The notes beneath the pieces were generated by a model. That model was not told the origin of the DNA. It made no database searches and saw only the letters and a list, made by a program, of their open reading frames with translations. Shown here piece after piece: positions 1 through 8,871 of a DNA stretch of 64,000 nucleotides. The DNA comes from G963676655 sp963676655 (GTDB taxonomy: Bacteria; Verrucomicrobiota; Lentisphaeria; Victivallales; Victivallaceae), in contig CAXXKX010000004.1 of NCBI GenBank assembly GCA_963676655.2, forward strand, positions 868,001 to 932,000, written 5' to 3'. The position numbers and the translations under genes are program-made. The number at the start of each line of letters is the position of its first letter. Positions within the stretch are counted from its first letter, which is position 1.

Positions 1-1
1 C

Positions 2-163
2 AAGGGCTGCGCTGCTTTCGGCAACGGTTCATTGTTCATTCAGGTGCGCCATGACCGTTGCAAGAACTGCAATATTTGCGCCATCGCGGAAGTTTGTCCG
101 GCCAAGGCTTTCAAACGGGTTCCGATTTCACATCCCTATATTCTGAAAGGTGACGGCGCATGA
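2..163 (+). CDS. C-terminal fragment of a 4Fe-4S ferredoxin-like protein
   Basis: The reading frame is open from the left edge of the window, so only the last 53 codons are visible. They contain one ferredoxin-type cluster motif, CKNCNIC followed by a fourth cysteine in EVCP, which is typical of a 4Fe-4S cluster in an electron-transfer subunit. The stop codon (TGA at 161-163) overlaps the ATG of the next gene at 160, so this is very probably the upstream member of the same redox operon. The N-terminal part and therefore the family cannot be judged from here. A DUF362-type or polyferredoxin protein would fit, but this is a guess. Confidence 0.75.
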   Translation, partial: KGCAAFGNGSLFIQVRHDRCKNCNICAIAEVCPAKAFKRVPISHPYILKGDGA

Positions 164-1437
164 AAAAACTCATTTTGACAAGTTTTTTTGCCATCGGTGG
201 AGTAATGCGACTGCCGGCTCAATTCAGGTTCCCGAAACCGGAATTCACTTCCGGCTACGAAAGTCCGGTTTTGCAGCAACCGTTGCCGGAGGCGGGATGG
301 ATGCAGTATTTGGCGTTAGGGGTATTGTTGTTGATACTGGTTTTGACCGGTTACGTGGTTTATAAACAGCGGTCGCGCAAATTACAGATCGGCTTGCTGG
401 TATTTTCGCTGGCCTATTTCGGTTTTTTCCGGGAAGGCTGCGTATGTGCGATCGGGTCGATTCAGAATGTGGTCGCGGCTTCGGCTGATTCCGCGTTTCC
501 GTTGTCGCTGCCGGTGCTGGGATTCTTTGCTTTGCCGCTGGTGGCCGCATTGTTTTTCGGCCGGTTGTTCTGCGGGGCGGCTTGTCCGATGGGGGCATTG
601 CAGGAACTGGTAATGGTGCGTCCGGTCCGGGTGAATAAAACGCTTGACCGGGTTTTACGGATGTTTCCGCTCTTCTACCTTGGCGCGGCGGTCCTTTTTG
701 CTTATACTGGACTCGGGTTCATCATTTGCTCCTGGGACCCTTTTGTTGGATTTTTCAGATTGACCGGTTCAATGCTTATGTTGATAACGGGAATTGTTAT
801 TGTGCTTTTAAGTTTGTTTGTTGCCCGGCCTTATTGTCGTTATATCTGTCCTTACGGGGCGCTGTTGAAAGGGGCGGCGTTCTTTTCGCCGCGACAGGTG
901 TCGATCACTCCGGATGAGTGCATAAACTGTCGGCTGTGCGAATCGGCGTGTCCGTCCGATGTGATCATTCCGCCGCGTCCGGAGAAGTATCCGGAGCCGG
1001 GATATGCCGCGGTGCGCCGGATACAATTGATCCTGGCATTTACGCCGGGAATAATCGCGGTCGGGGTCATTGCCGGTTATCTGCTGGCCCAGCCTGCCGC
1101 GTCGCTGGATCGCGACATTATGTTGCTGAGGAATATCAAGGCCGGTAATATGAAGGATGAAGCGGTTGCGGCTTTTATGGCGACGCGAGCCCCGGTTAAA
1201 GACTTGGCGGCAAAGGTTGAATTGCGCAAACGTCAGCTGAAGAGCGGCTGGATGCTGTTTGGCGGCTGGTGCGGCCTGGTGGTTTCCGGCAGTCTGATCT
1301 CCGCTAGCCGGAGACGGCGTAACCGGGATTATATTACCGATCGTTTGAATTGTGTCTGTTGTTCGCGTTGTTACGCATATTGTCCTCGCGAACTCAAACG
1401 TAAAAAAATTGAGGTGGAAACGGAACATGAAAACTGA
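160..1437 (+). CDS. NapH/NosR-like membrane-bound 4Fe-4S protein
   Basis: This 425-residue polytopic membrane protein has an N-terminal hydrophobic leader and about six further membrane segments (roughly residues 47-65, 75-90, 110-130, 165-225, 290-310 and 365-380). Two CxxxCP motifs of the NapH/NosR/CcoG type lie at about residues 138 (CGAACP) and 226 (CRYICP). A ferredoxin motif CINCRLCESACP follows at about residue 256, and a last CVCCSRCYAYCP lies near the C-terminus. In this family such proteins pass electrons between quinone or membrane partners and soluble iron-sulfur proteins. The start overlaps the stop of the gene upstream, and the end overlaps the next start by 11 bases, so the genes are translationally coupled. 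The C-terminal cluster beyond the last membrane helix is more than the minimal NapH layout. The exact redox partner is unknown. Confidence 0.85.
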   Translation: MKKLILTSFFAIGGVMRLPAQFRFPKPEFTSGYESPVLQQPLPEAGWMQYLALGVLLLILVLTGYVVYKQRSRKLQIGLLVFSLAYFGFFREGCVCAIGSIQNVVAASADSAFPLSLPVLGFFALPLVAALFFGRLFCGAACPMGALQELVMVRPVRVNKTLDRVLRMFPLFYLGAAVLFAYTGLGFIICSWDPFVGFFRLTGSMLMLITGIVIVLLSLFVARPYCRYICPYGALLKGAAFFSPRQVSITPDECINCRLCESACPSDVIIPPRPEKYPEPGYAAVRRIQLILAFTPGIIAVGVIAGYLLAQPAASLDRDIMLLRNIKAGNMKDEAVAAFMATRAPVKDLAAKVELRKRQLKSGWMLFGGWCGLVVSGSLISASRRRRNRDYITDRLNCVCCSRCYAYCPRELKRKKIEVETEHEN

Positions 1438-3118
1438 TAATATAAATTTACTGCGCGAAGCAAGTAAGATTGTGGCGAAAGTGACCGCTGTTTTTATGAT
1501 GGTTGTGGCGATTATCATGGTCATGCAGTATTTTCAACTGAAAAAGATTGCGCCGGAGACGTCGCCGCTGCTGCCTAAATTGCGGTCTCAACTCAGTTCG
1601 GAACCCGGTAATGAAGCGCTCCGGGAGCGGATTCGCGATCTTGACCTGCTTTCCCGGCGCGCATGGTTTACCGGGCAGGATCAGTTGCGGACCGGCGGAT
1701 TTCTGCTTTTGGGGGCCGGTGGCGTTTTGTTGGCGGCATTGATTATTCTTGGTGTAACCGCGAAAAAAAGGGTTGATGACGAGTCTTGTCCGGGGATGGT
1801 GGAAACGCCGCGTACCGGACTGCGGATCGCAGTAGCCCTGACCGGTATCGGATTGTTTGGCGGGGCTTTGGCGGTGGCGTTCGTTTATGACATAGGAGAC
1901 AACGGCGAAAAAAATACGGCTCCGATTGTGGTGAAAAAAGTTACGGCGGAAGAATTCTATGAGAACTGGCCTGGTTTCCGGGGGGCTGATGCTCGTGGAG
2001 TTGTTTCGGAAGGAAAACTCTTTACCGACTGGGATATTACACTGGGACACAATTTACTCTGGAAAACCAAAGTTCCGCTCAAAGGATTCAGTTCGCCGAT
2101 TGTCTGGCAGGACAAAATTTTTGTAACCGGCGGCGATAAAAAGACACGTGAAATTTACTGTTATGACGCAAATAACGGAAAATTACTGTGGCAACACAAT
2201 GTTACGGGAATTTCCGGCAGCCCGGTAAAACCGCCGAAGGTAACCAGTGACACCGGTTACGCAGCGTCAACCCCGGCCACGGATGGTCATCGGGTTTTTG
2301 CCATTTTCGCGACCGGCGATTTGGTTTGTACTGACTTTGACGGCAAGCGGATTTGGGCGAAAAACCTGGGCGTACCTGAAAATCCTTATGGTTATTCAAG
2401 TTCGCTGTTGACGACCCCGGATAAGTTGATTGTTCAGTATGATGATGAACGGCGCCAATTGCTGTTGGCCTTTGATTCAGCCAGCGGCCGAGAACTCTGG
2501 CGCAAACAGCGCAAAGCAGCCATTTCCTGGTCGTCTCCCGTGAAAATAGATCTTAACAACAGCAGTCAGATCGTTATTTTAACCTGTGCTTCGGTGGAGG
2601 CATACGACCTTGAGACCGGCAAGCAACTTTGGCGGGAAAACTGTATGGCCGGCGAAGTGGCCACGTCAGCCTGTTTTGCCGGAGGGCGTGTGCTGGTTGC
2701 CAATGACAATGCGGTTGCCGCCGCAATTGATCCGGTCAAGGGCGAGGTTTTGTGGGAAAATGATGAAATTGATTTGCCGGATGTATCCTCGCCGATCGGG
2801 CTGGGCGATATGATGTTCATATTTACCAGCGGCGGGGTGGTCGAGTGTGTCGACGCCGGTGCCGGCAAGAAGTTGTGGGAACATACTCTTAGTGACGGCT
2901 TTTACAGTTCGCCGGTTCTGGTCGGGAACCGGATTATCGCAATTGATATGAAAGGGGTGGCCCATATAATAATTCCGGACAAAAAGCAGTTTATTCAGGA
3001 ACGGACCTGCAAAGTTGGAGAAATGGTAGTGGCAAGTCCGGTTCCAGGTAAAAATAAACTATGGCTGCGTGGCGTCAATTACCTCTATTGCGTCGGGAAA
3101 CGGGAGAGTGCCGAATGA
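1427..3118 (+). CDS. membrane-anchored PQQ-like beta-propeller protein
   Basis: The protein of about 563 residues starts with a membrane region of three predicted helices (about residues 15-35, 90-112 and 130-152), then a propeller domain from about residue 180. The propeller repeats have the classic form of the PQQ/BamB family, a D-x-x-x-G-x-x-L-W pattern seen in DANNGKLLWQ, DSASGRELWR, DLETGKQLWR, DPVKGEVLWE and DAGAGKKLWE. No attached dehydrogenase catalytic domain is seen, so PQQ binding is not implied. BamB-like scaffold or substrate-recognition roles are equally possible. The start at 1427 was chosen because it is an ATG placed just before the upstream stop and the protein begins with a normal N-in membrane leader. 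The longer frame from 1352 is only read-through of the other frame. It lies inside an iron-sulfur operon, which suggests an extracytoplasmic electron-transfer or assembly role. Confidence 0.8.
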   Translation: MKTDNINLLREASKIVAKVTAVFMMVVAIIMVMQYFQLKKIAPETSPLLPKLRSQLSSEPGNEALRERIRDLDLLSRRAWFTGQDQLRTGGFLLLGAGGVLLAALIILGVTAKKRVDDESCPGMVETPRTGLRIAVALTGIGLFGGALAVAFVYDIGDNGEKNTAPIVVKKVTAEEFYENWPGFRGADARGVVSEGKLFTDWDITLGHNLLWKTKVPLKGFSSPIVWQDKIFVTGGDKKTREIYCYDANNGKLLWQHNVTGISGSPVKPPKVTSDTGYAASTPATDGHRVFAIFATGDLVCTDFDGKRIWAKNLGVPENPYGYSSSLLTTPDKLIVQYDDERRQLLLAFDSASGRELWRKQRKAAISWSSPVKIDLNNSSQIVILTCASVEAYDLETGKQLWRENCMAGEVATSACFAGGRVLVANDNAVAAAIDPVKGEVLWENDEIDLPDVSSPIGLGDMMFIFTSGGVVECVDAGAGKKLWEHTLSDGFYSSPVLVGNRIIAIDMKGVAHIIIPDKKQFIQERTCKVGEMVVASPVPGKNKLWLRGVNYLYCVGKRESAE

Positions 3119-5421
3119 CGGACGACGCGTTGCGTAAAAGCCTGTTGAAATTGGTCGAGAAGCATGGTCGGGACAGGCGTTCGCTGATTCACCTGCTTCA
3201 GGCGATACAGGACCAATATAATTATTTATCACCGGAAATTCTGGCTCTGCTGCCGGAAATAACCGATGTTACTCCAACCGAGATTACCTCCGTAGCCACC
3301 TTCTATCGGAAATTTCGCTTGCGTCCGGCTGGCCGTCACTCGATCCGGGTCTGTATCGGGACCGCCTGTCACGTCAAAGGCGCAGAACGGGTTTACGAGG
3401 CTTTTCGGCAGCATCTGCATATCTTAGAGGATAATGATACTGATTCACGCGGCTTGTTTACGGTTGAAAAAGTGGCCTGTCTCGGCTGCTGTATGCTGGC
3501 TCCGGCGGTGCAGGTTGATGATGTGATTTACGGCTGGGTGGAGCCGGGCAGGGTGGATAATGTGATTCGTGATTTTCTCGCTTCGCGCGGCAGTCAGGAA
3601 GTGACTGATGCCGGAACTTCCGATGCGACCAGCGGAGAGGCCAGAATTTGCTTATGTTCCAGTTGTGCCGCTTCAGGAGCTGAAAAAGTTTTTCAGGAAT
3701 TGCGGCGTTGTGCCGCAGAATTCAAGCTTCCGGTGCGTCCGCTTGAGGTCGGCTGCGATGGAGTTTCCTACCGTTCCCCACTGCTTCGAATCAGGGATCG
3801 TGCCGGGAACCTGTTCAACTATGCCTGTGTTGAGCCGGATGCAGTCAATTCAATTTTGCTGCATCACTTTGCGCCGCGTTCCTTGTTTAAAAAAGTTGCC
3901 GCCGGTTTTAATCGGCTGGCGGCCGGAGTGCTGGGGGATGATTCCGGGGTATGGCGTCATCGGGTTACCGGCGTTCGCGATACTGAAGATAATTCCTATT
4001 TGGCGTCACAGGTCCGGATCGCTACTGAACATTGCGGTGAGATCGACCCGTGTAATCTGGAATTGTATATAAAACATCATGGGTTTGTCGGTTTAGAAAA
4101 AGCGCTGAAAATGCCACCGCAGGCGGTAATTGACGAGATTGCCCATTCCGGCTTGCGCGGTCGCGGTGGCGGTGGTTTTCCGACCGGAAGAAAGTGGCAG
4201 ACCGTGGCCAATGCCCCGGGTAAACGCAAATATCTTGTATGTAATGCCGATGAGGGTGATCCCGGAGCCTTTATGGATCGGATGCTCCTGGAATCTTTCC
4301 CGTTCCGAATCATCGAAGGCATGATGATCGCGGCTCATGCGGTTGGCGCGGAACATGCCTTTATCTATGTCAGGGAGGAATATCCGCTGGCGGTCAAACG
4401 CATTCGCAAAGCGGTGAATGATTGTCATCACGCCGGATATGGCTTGAAAATAGAAGTTGTCGAAGGTGCCGGGGCTTTTGTCTGCGGCGAGGAAACCGCG
4501 TTGCTGGCCGCGCTTGACGGACGTCGCGGCACGCCGAGTTTTCGCCCTCCGTTTCCCTCTGAATGCGGTTTTGACGGATGTCCTACTTTAATTAACAATG
4601 TTGAGACTTTTGCGGTTGTGCCATGGATATTGCGGCATGAGGCTGAAACTTTTGCCGGACACGGCACCAAACTGAGTCGTGGCACCAAGACTTTTGCTTT
4701 AGCGGGTAAAATCCGGCGCGGTGGCCTGATTGAGGTTCCGATCGGAATGCCTTTGCGACGAATAGTCAATGAGATCGGCGGCGGCGTTCCTGACGGAAAG
4801 CGTTTGAAGGCGGTTCAGGTCGGCGGTCCTTCCGGCGGTTGTGTCCCTGAAGCTAAATGTGACTTGCCGGTTGACTATGAAGCGCTGACCGAAACTGGCG
4901 CGATAATGGGTTCCGGCGGGATGGTTGTGCTGGATAACACTGATTGCATGGTCGATATCGCCCGTTATTTTCTGGCGTTCACCGCACTCGAATCGTGCGG
5001 TAAATGTACATGCTGCCGGGTCGGTACGGTAAAAATGCTTGAAATTCTGGAAAAAATTTGTCGCGGTCAAGGTAAAAAAGGCGATATTGAGCGTCTTGAG
5101 GAATTGGCCGAACTGGTCAAAGCCGGCAGTATCTGCGGCCTGGGCCGTACCGCACCCAATCCGGTGTTGTCGACCTTGAAATTCTTCCGGGACGAATATG
5201 AAGCTCATCTTCAGGGAAGGTGCCCGGCCGGTAGATGTCGCGACCTGATAACTTATACCATAACTGATCGTTGTATCGGCTGTTCCCGTTGCGCCCGGGC
5301 CTGCGGTGCCGGAGCTATCGCTTTCACACCATGGGAAAAACACGTTATCGATCAGGATAAATGCGTGAAATGCGGTGCTTGCGTTGAAGTTTGCCCGGAA
5401 CATGCGGTCGAGGTGAAATAA
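3115..5421 (+). CDS. NuoE-NuoF fusion with C-terminal ferredoxin domain (NADH-oxidising flavoprotein subunit)
   Basis: Domains run in order. A NuoE-type thioredoxin-like 2Fe-2S domain (about 1-160) carries CIGTAC and CLGCC. A second, degenerate thioredoxin-like segment (about 175-265) begins CLCSSC. A NuoF-type domain (about 300-690) has the NADH/FMN glycine loop RGRGGGGFPTG at about 346, NADEGDPGAFMDR at about 375 and the 4Fe-4S ligands ESCGKCTCCR at about 626. A two-cluster ferredoxin (about 715-768) has CIGCSRCARAC and CVKCGACVEVCP. This is the NADH-oxidising module of HydB/HndC-type hydrogenases and related bifurcating complexes, here with NuoE fused on. The ATG at 3115 forms an ATGA overlap with the upstream stop, preceded by GGGAG. 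No hydrogenase or formate dehydrogenase catalytic subunit is visible, so the electron acceptor is unknown. Confidence 0.9.
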   Translation: MTDDALRKSLLKLVEKHGRDRRSLIHLLQAIQDQYNYLSPEILALLPEITDVTPTEITSVATFYRKFRLRPAGRHSIRVCIGTACHVKGAERVYEAFRQHLHILEDNDTDSRGLFTVEKVACLGCCMLAPAVQVDDVIYGWVEPGRVDNVIRDFLASRGSQEVTDAGTSDATSGEARICLCSSCAASGAEKVFQELRRCAAEFKLPVRPLEVGCDGVSYRSPLLRIRDRAGNLFNYACVEPDAVNSILLHHFAPRSLFKKVAAGFNRLAAGVLGDDSGVWRHRVTGVRDTEDNSYLASQVRIATEHCGEIDPCNLELYIKHHGFVGLEKALKMPPQAVIDEIAHSGLRGRGGGGFPTGRKWQTVANAPGKRKYLVCNADEGDPGAFMDRMLLESFPFRIIEGMMIAAHAVGAEHAFIYVREEYPLAVKRIRKAVNDCHHAGYGLKIEVVEGAGAFVCGEETALLAALDGRRGTPSFRPPFPSECGFDGCPTLINNVETFAVVPWILRHEAETFAGHGTKLSRGTKTFALAGKIRRGGLIEVPIGMPLRRIVNEIGGGVPDGKRLKAVQVGGPSGGCVPEAKCDLPVDYEALTETGAIMGSGGMVVLDNTDCMVDIARYFLAFTALESCGKCTCCRVGTVKMLEILEKICRGQGKKGDIERLEELAELVKAGSICGLGRTAPNPVLSTLKFFRDEYEAHLQGRCPAGRCRDLITYTITDRCIGCSRCARACGAGAIAFTPWEKHVIDQDKCVKCGACVEVCPEHAVEVK

Positions 5422-6422
5422 TGCTGAAAGTTACCATTGATAATGTTGAAACTGAAGTCGCGCCCGGAACCACCGTGCTGACTGCGGCCGGCGACGCCGG
5501 AATTGCGATTCCTACCCTTTGTTACCTTGAATTATGCGGCGCGTCCGGTTCGTGTATGGTCTGTGCTGTTCGTAATCTGGCGGACAACCGGATGATTCCG
5601 TCTTGTGTCGTCAAATGCGTTGACGGCATGAGGATTGACGCATCCGGTCCGGAGGTAAAGCAGTTTCGTCGCAAGGTCATTGAACTGCTCCTGAACGAGC
5701 ATCGCGGGGACTGTGCCGCGCCATGCCAACAGGCCTGTCCTGAAGGTCTCGACATTTCGACCATGCTGCATTTGATAGTGCAGGGCAAGCGTGAAGAAGC
5801 CGCGTCGTTACTGTTTCATTATATCCCTGACCCGCGGACCACTTGTCCTGATTGTCGCGGCGGTTGCGAGATGGCCTGTCGCCGGGGATTATACGAGGAA
5901 CCGGTGGCGATTCGGGAGATTATTGCAAATTTATGCGAGGTGGAACCGATTGATTATCCGGTAACGCTTGAGCCGGAGGACACATATATGCATCGCTTCG
6001 GCCTGGCAACCGAAACTGAAATGAAGATATTCATTGAGAAGAAATACGCAGTGGATGAGTTGGGGGAAGCCGCCCGCTGTCTGCGTTGTGACTGTCGCTC
6101 GAGAAGCAATTGTAAATTACGGGATTTGGCGTCAGAATATGAAGCTAAACAAAAGCATTTCGGCGCTTCTTCAGTTAGTTTCGACCGGCAATTTTATGGT
6201 GAAATAGGTTACGAAGTCGGTAAATGCGTTAAATGCGGCAATTGTATAACTATCGGGAATCGGTTAAAACCCGGACGCGGTCCGGTCTTCTCCGATCGGG
6301 GCGCGACGATAAGAGTTACTGCACCATTCGGCGTGGATGAAAATACTATATTTGAAGATATTGCCGAGGAATGTTTACAGTCGTGTCCGACCGGAGCGTT
6401 ATTTCGCAAGGAGGACCAGTGA
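5421..6422 (+). CDS. 2Fe-2S / 4Fe-4S electron-transfer protein (NuoG N-terminus-like with GltD-type cluster domain)
   Basis: The 333-residue protein opens with a plant-type 2Fe-2S ferredoxin fold (CYLELCGASGSCMVC). A NuoG/hydrogenase-type His-Cys cluster segment follows (HRGDCAAPCQQAC), then a cysteine-rich helical domain like the N-terminus of the small glutamate synthase subunit (CPDCRGGCEMAC and later CLRCDCRSRSNC). It ends with a final cluster, CVKCGNC plus CLQSCP. It lacks the H-cluster or molybdopterin domain that would make it a catalytic subunit, so it probably serves as an electron wire for the NuoEF-like subunit encoded just upstream. The ATG at 5421 overlaps the upstream TAA by one base, and the gene's own TGA overlaps the next start. 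The partner enzyme is not in the window. Confidence 0.8.
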   Translation: MLKVTIDNVETEVAPGTTVLTAAGDAGIAIPTLCYLELCGASGSCMVCAVRNLADNRMIPSCVVKCVDGMRIDASGPEVKQFRRKVIELLLNEHRGDCAAPCQQACPEGLDISTMLHLIVQGKREEAASLLFHYIPDPRTTCPDCRGGCEMACRRGLYEEPVAIREIIANLCEVEPIDYPVTLEPEDTYMHRFGLATETEMKIFIEKKYAVDELGEAARCLRCDCRSRSNCKLRDLASEYEAKQKHFGASSVSFDRQFYGEIGYEVGKCVKCGNCITIGNRLKPGRGPVFSDRGATIRVTAPFGVDENTIFEDIAEECLQSCPTGALFRKEDQ

Positions 6423-7606
6423 TTAACTTTAAAAAAACGTTGCTTCTCGTATTTTCAGCGCTGATTTTGTTGGGGGCTGTTTTAACTTTCAAGTTTATGG
6501 TTCGCCAGGCTCCGACCGGGATTGGACAGAAAGCTGAATCAGTGCCCGAAGAATTTGGTTCATGGCCGATATTTCGTGGTGATCGACAGCTGACCGGTTA
6601 TGCAAAAGCGATTCCAGCCAAAGTTGAAGTTTCATGGCGTTTCCGTGCGAAGGCATCTGTCAATGGTGGTCCGGTTGCCGCTGAAGGCAAACTTTTTTTC
6701 GGAGATTCCGAAGGCACGTTATATTGTCTGGACATTTATTCCGGCAAACCATTATGGCAGAAAAAAATATCTGACGGGTTCAGTGCCCCGGCTCTTTTGG
6801 TTGATGGTATTTGCTATATTGGTAGCCAGTCCGGAATTTTTTATGCGTTGTCGATGGCGGACGGGAAAGAAATCTGGCAGTATAAGTGTCCTGAACAAAT
6901 CAATGGTTCGGCTAATTATTTTCGTCAGGACGGACAGCTTTGCATTGTTTTCGGGTGTTATGATTTTCAACTGCGATGTCTGAACGGCAAAGATGGAAAA
7001 GTCTTGTGGTCTGTAAAAACCGGTAATTATATCAACGGTGCTCCGGCGATTGATGGCATGAATATTATTTTTGGTGGTTGTGACGGCTATATAAGGTATG
7101 TTGATTGTCTATCTGGCAGGGAAATGCGAAAAGTGAAGTTAAAATCATATATCCCGGCATCTCCCGCAGTCTATGATGCAACAACTTTTGCCGCGACATA
7201 TGACAACAAGGTTTATGCACTGAATAAGGAAGGAAAAACTCTATGGAGTTTTGATTCAGGCAATGATTCCGCTCCTTTTTTAGCATCTCCGGCAGTCAAT
7301 AGCAAATTTGTTGTCGTTGGTGATCGTGATGGAGTGGTTTATATTCTTAATCGGAAAGATGGTAAAAAGCTTAATGAATTTCAAGCAGGCGGAGATATTG
7401 CTGTAGGTCCGGTCATTTCTGATGATATGTGTATTGTTGCGGCCAAGGACGGATATCTTTATTTTTTTGATCTTGATAGTGCTGTGGAAAAGTGGCGCCA
7501 CCTTATTGGTACGGAAATTACCGCATCGATATTAATTATTGATAAGTCAATAATTATCGCAGACAACGATGGCAATATAACTCATTTATTGCAAAAAAGC
7601 ATTTAA
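6419..7606 (+). CDS. membrane-anchored PQQ-like beta-propeller protein
   Basis: This is a second propeller protein of about 395 residues, with an N-terminal membrane anchor (about 5-27) and then seven or so PQQ/BamB-type blades (YSGKPLWQ, ADGKEIWQ, KDGKVLWS, KEGKTLWS). The start is read as GTG at 6419. It is preceded by a strong Shine-Dalgarno (AAGGAGG), overlaps the upstream TGA, and puts the hydrophobic anchor right at the N-terminus. The longer frame to 6371 lies inside the upstream gene. It closes the redox operon. With the propeller at 1427 it makes two exported or periplasm-facing propellers in one NADH/ferredoxin operon, which is not a standard arrangement. Ligand binding is unknown, and the C-terminal third is more AT-rich than the rest of the operon. 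Confidence 0.8.
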   Translation: MINFKKTLLLVFSALILLGAVLTFKFMVRQAPTGIGQKAESVPEEFGSWPIFRGDRQLTGYAKAIPAKVEVSWRFRAKASVNGGPVAAEGKLFFGDSEGTLYCLDIYSGKPLWQKKISDGFSAPALLVDGICYIGSQSGIFYALSMADGKEIWQYKCPEQINGSANYFRQDGQLCIVFGCYDFQLRCLNGKDGKVLWSVKTGNYINGAPAIDGMNIIFGGCDGYIRYVDCLSGREMRKVKLKSYIPASPAVYDATTFAATYDNKVYALNKEGKTLWSFDSGNDSAPFLASPAVNSKFVVVGDRDGVVYILNRKDGKKLNEFQAGGDIAVGPVISDDMCIVAAKDGYLYFFDLDSAVEKWRHLIGTEITASILIIDKSIIIADNDGNITHLLQKSI

Positions 7607-7673
7607 ATCGAATTTCGCAAGTGTTTTATGATTAATCTCTAATGCTTTATATATATTTAAACCGTCCGACAAT

Positions 7674-7702
7674 TTGACAAACTTGCTTTTAACGTATATA
7701 TT
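7674..7702 (+). promoter_or_regulatory. sigma-70-type promoter for the transposase gene
   Basis: A consensus -35 box TTGACA (7674-7679) and a -10 box TATATT (7697-7702) are separated by 17 bases. They end 29 bases before the ATG at 7732, which has its own strong ribosome-binding site (AAAGGAGG). The spacing and the lack of another nearby gene make this the likely promoter of the solitary Y1 transposase. Confidence 0.6.
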
Positions 7703-7731
7703 ATCTCAAAACCAACCTAAAGGAGGACAAA

Positions 7732-8703
7732 ATGGAAGCACGCATGAAAGTTAAAGGCGAAGGTTGCTATTACCATCTTTACAACCGAATCGGCTGCATC
7801 AAAGGTGAACATCCTTTCTCCAATGCCGACAAGGAATACGGATTCAAACTGCTTCGATATCTCTGCGATTACTTTTTGATCGAGGTGATTTCCGCCGCTT
7901 GGATGGGGAATCATTTTCATCTGGTGGTCTACGCTCCAGGACCAGACGAATTACCGCCGCTTGAGGTCATTGTTAAACGACACAACGCCTATTACAAATC
8001 AATGAAAAAAATCTTCAAATTCGGACCGAGAATCCCGGTCATCAGCATCGATAATAAGGACCAATGTCAGGAAATAGCGCTCAAAATGATCGATATCAGT
8101 CGGTTTATGTCGGCCTATCAACGACAATTTACCTGCGTCTACAATGAAACCCGCAACCGGACCGGACAACTCTGGGGCGGCCGGTTCAAAAGCGTGATTC
8201 TCGAACGCATAAACGCCCTGGCTGCCTGCGTCACTTACGTCGAACTTAACCCGGTCCGAGCTGGCTTGAAAAATGATCCGGCGGATTATAATTTCACCAC
8301 ATGGGGGCGCTATTGCAGAAGCGGCAAACACATGTTTTTTAATAATTTCGTCAAACACATCAAGCCCAATATCACCACCGGCGATACCTCGCAATGGACT
8401 GATACCGAACTATTTGCGTTCTTCCGTGGCGAACTGGCGCGAATCATTGCAGCGGAAAGCGGCGCGTCGAGTGAAGAAATCTATGCTGCACGCGACAAAG
8501 CCCGACAAAAAGAATCAATGCATGTGCGTTTTCTGCGCCGCACCCGGCACTTTACCGAAGGCGCAATTTTAGGTTCAAAAATATTCATTCGCCAAACCGG
8601 AAGCATATTTGACGATCCAATTCGAATCGAGAAAAAACACCTCTCCCGAGGCTCCAGCCCCTCCGGTATACTGTATTGTTTTCGAATGCTTCAGGAAAGA
8701 TGA
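7732..8703 (+). CDS. IS200-like Y1 transposase, REP-associated (RAYT) type
   Basis: The 323-residue protein has the single-strand HUH/Y1 transposase signature. The metal-binding HxH lies in GNHFHLV at about residue 60. A helix with conserved aromatic and tyrosine residues (SAYQRQFTCVYNETRNRTGQ, about 126-150) holds the likely catalytic Tyr. LWGGRFKSVILER and YVELNPVRAGL follow, both highly typical of the long RAYT group. The C-terminal 100 residues include the FTEGAILGSKIFI-like segment common in this group. Such enzymes cut single-stranded DNA next to palindromes. No IS200-style right and left ends, and no REP copies like those at 57-63 kb, are visible beside it, so it looks like a domesticated single-copy gene. 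Promoter and ribosome-binding site are good, arguing that it is expressed. Confidence 0.85.
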   Translation: MEARMKVKGEGCYYHLYNRIGCIKGEHPFSNADKEYGFKLLRYLCDYFLIEVISAAWMGNHFHLVVYAPGPDELPPLEVIVKRHNAYYKSMKKIFKFGPRIPVISIDNKDQCQEIALKMIDISRFMSAYQRQFTCVYNETRNRTGQLWGGRFKSVILERINALAACVTYVELNPVRAGLKNDPADYNFTTWGRYCRSGKHMFFNNFVKHIKPNITTGDTSQWTDTELFAFFRGELARIIAAESGASSEEIYAARDKARQKESMHVRFLRRTRHFTEGAILGSKIFIRQTGSIFDDPIRIEKKHLSRGSSPSGILYCFRMLQER

Positions 8704-8871
8704 TATGTACTTTAAACGCATGAAATATTAACCTTTAATTGTGCCCTGTCAACGCCGTTTTTGCTCTTTACAACTCTGTGGTTGCCTCGGTAGCCAAAGA
8801 CTTGTAAAAATCAACCCGGCATTTGGCATCATCACATTAAAAGTTAAATTTCCTCCCGCTCAAAGTATAAA

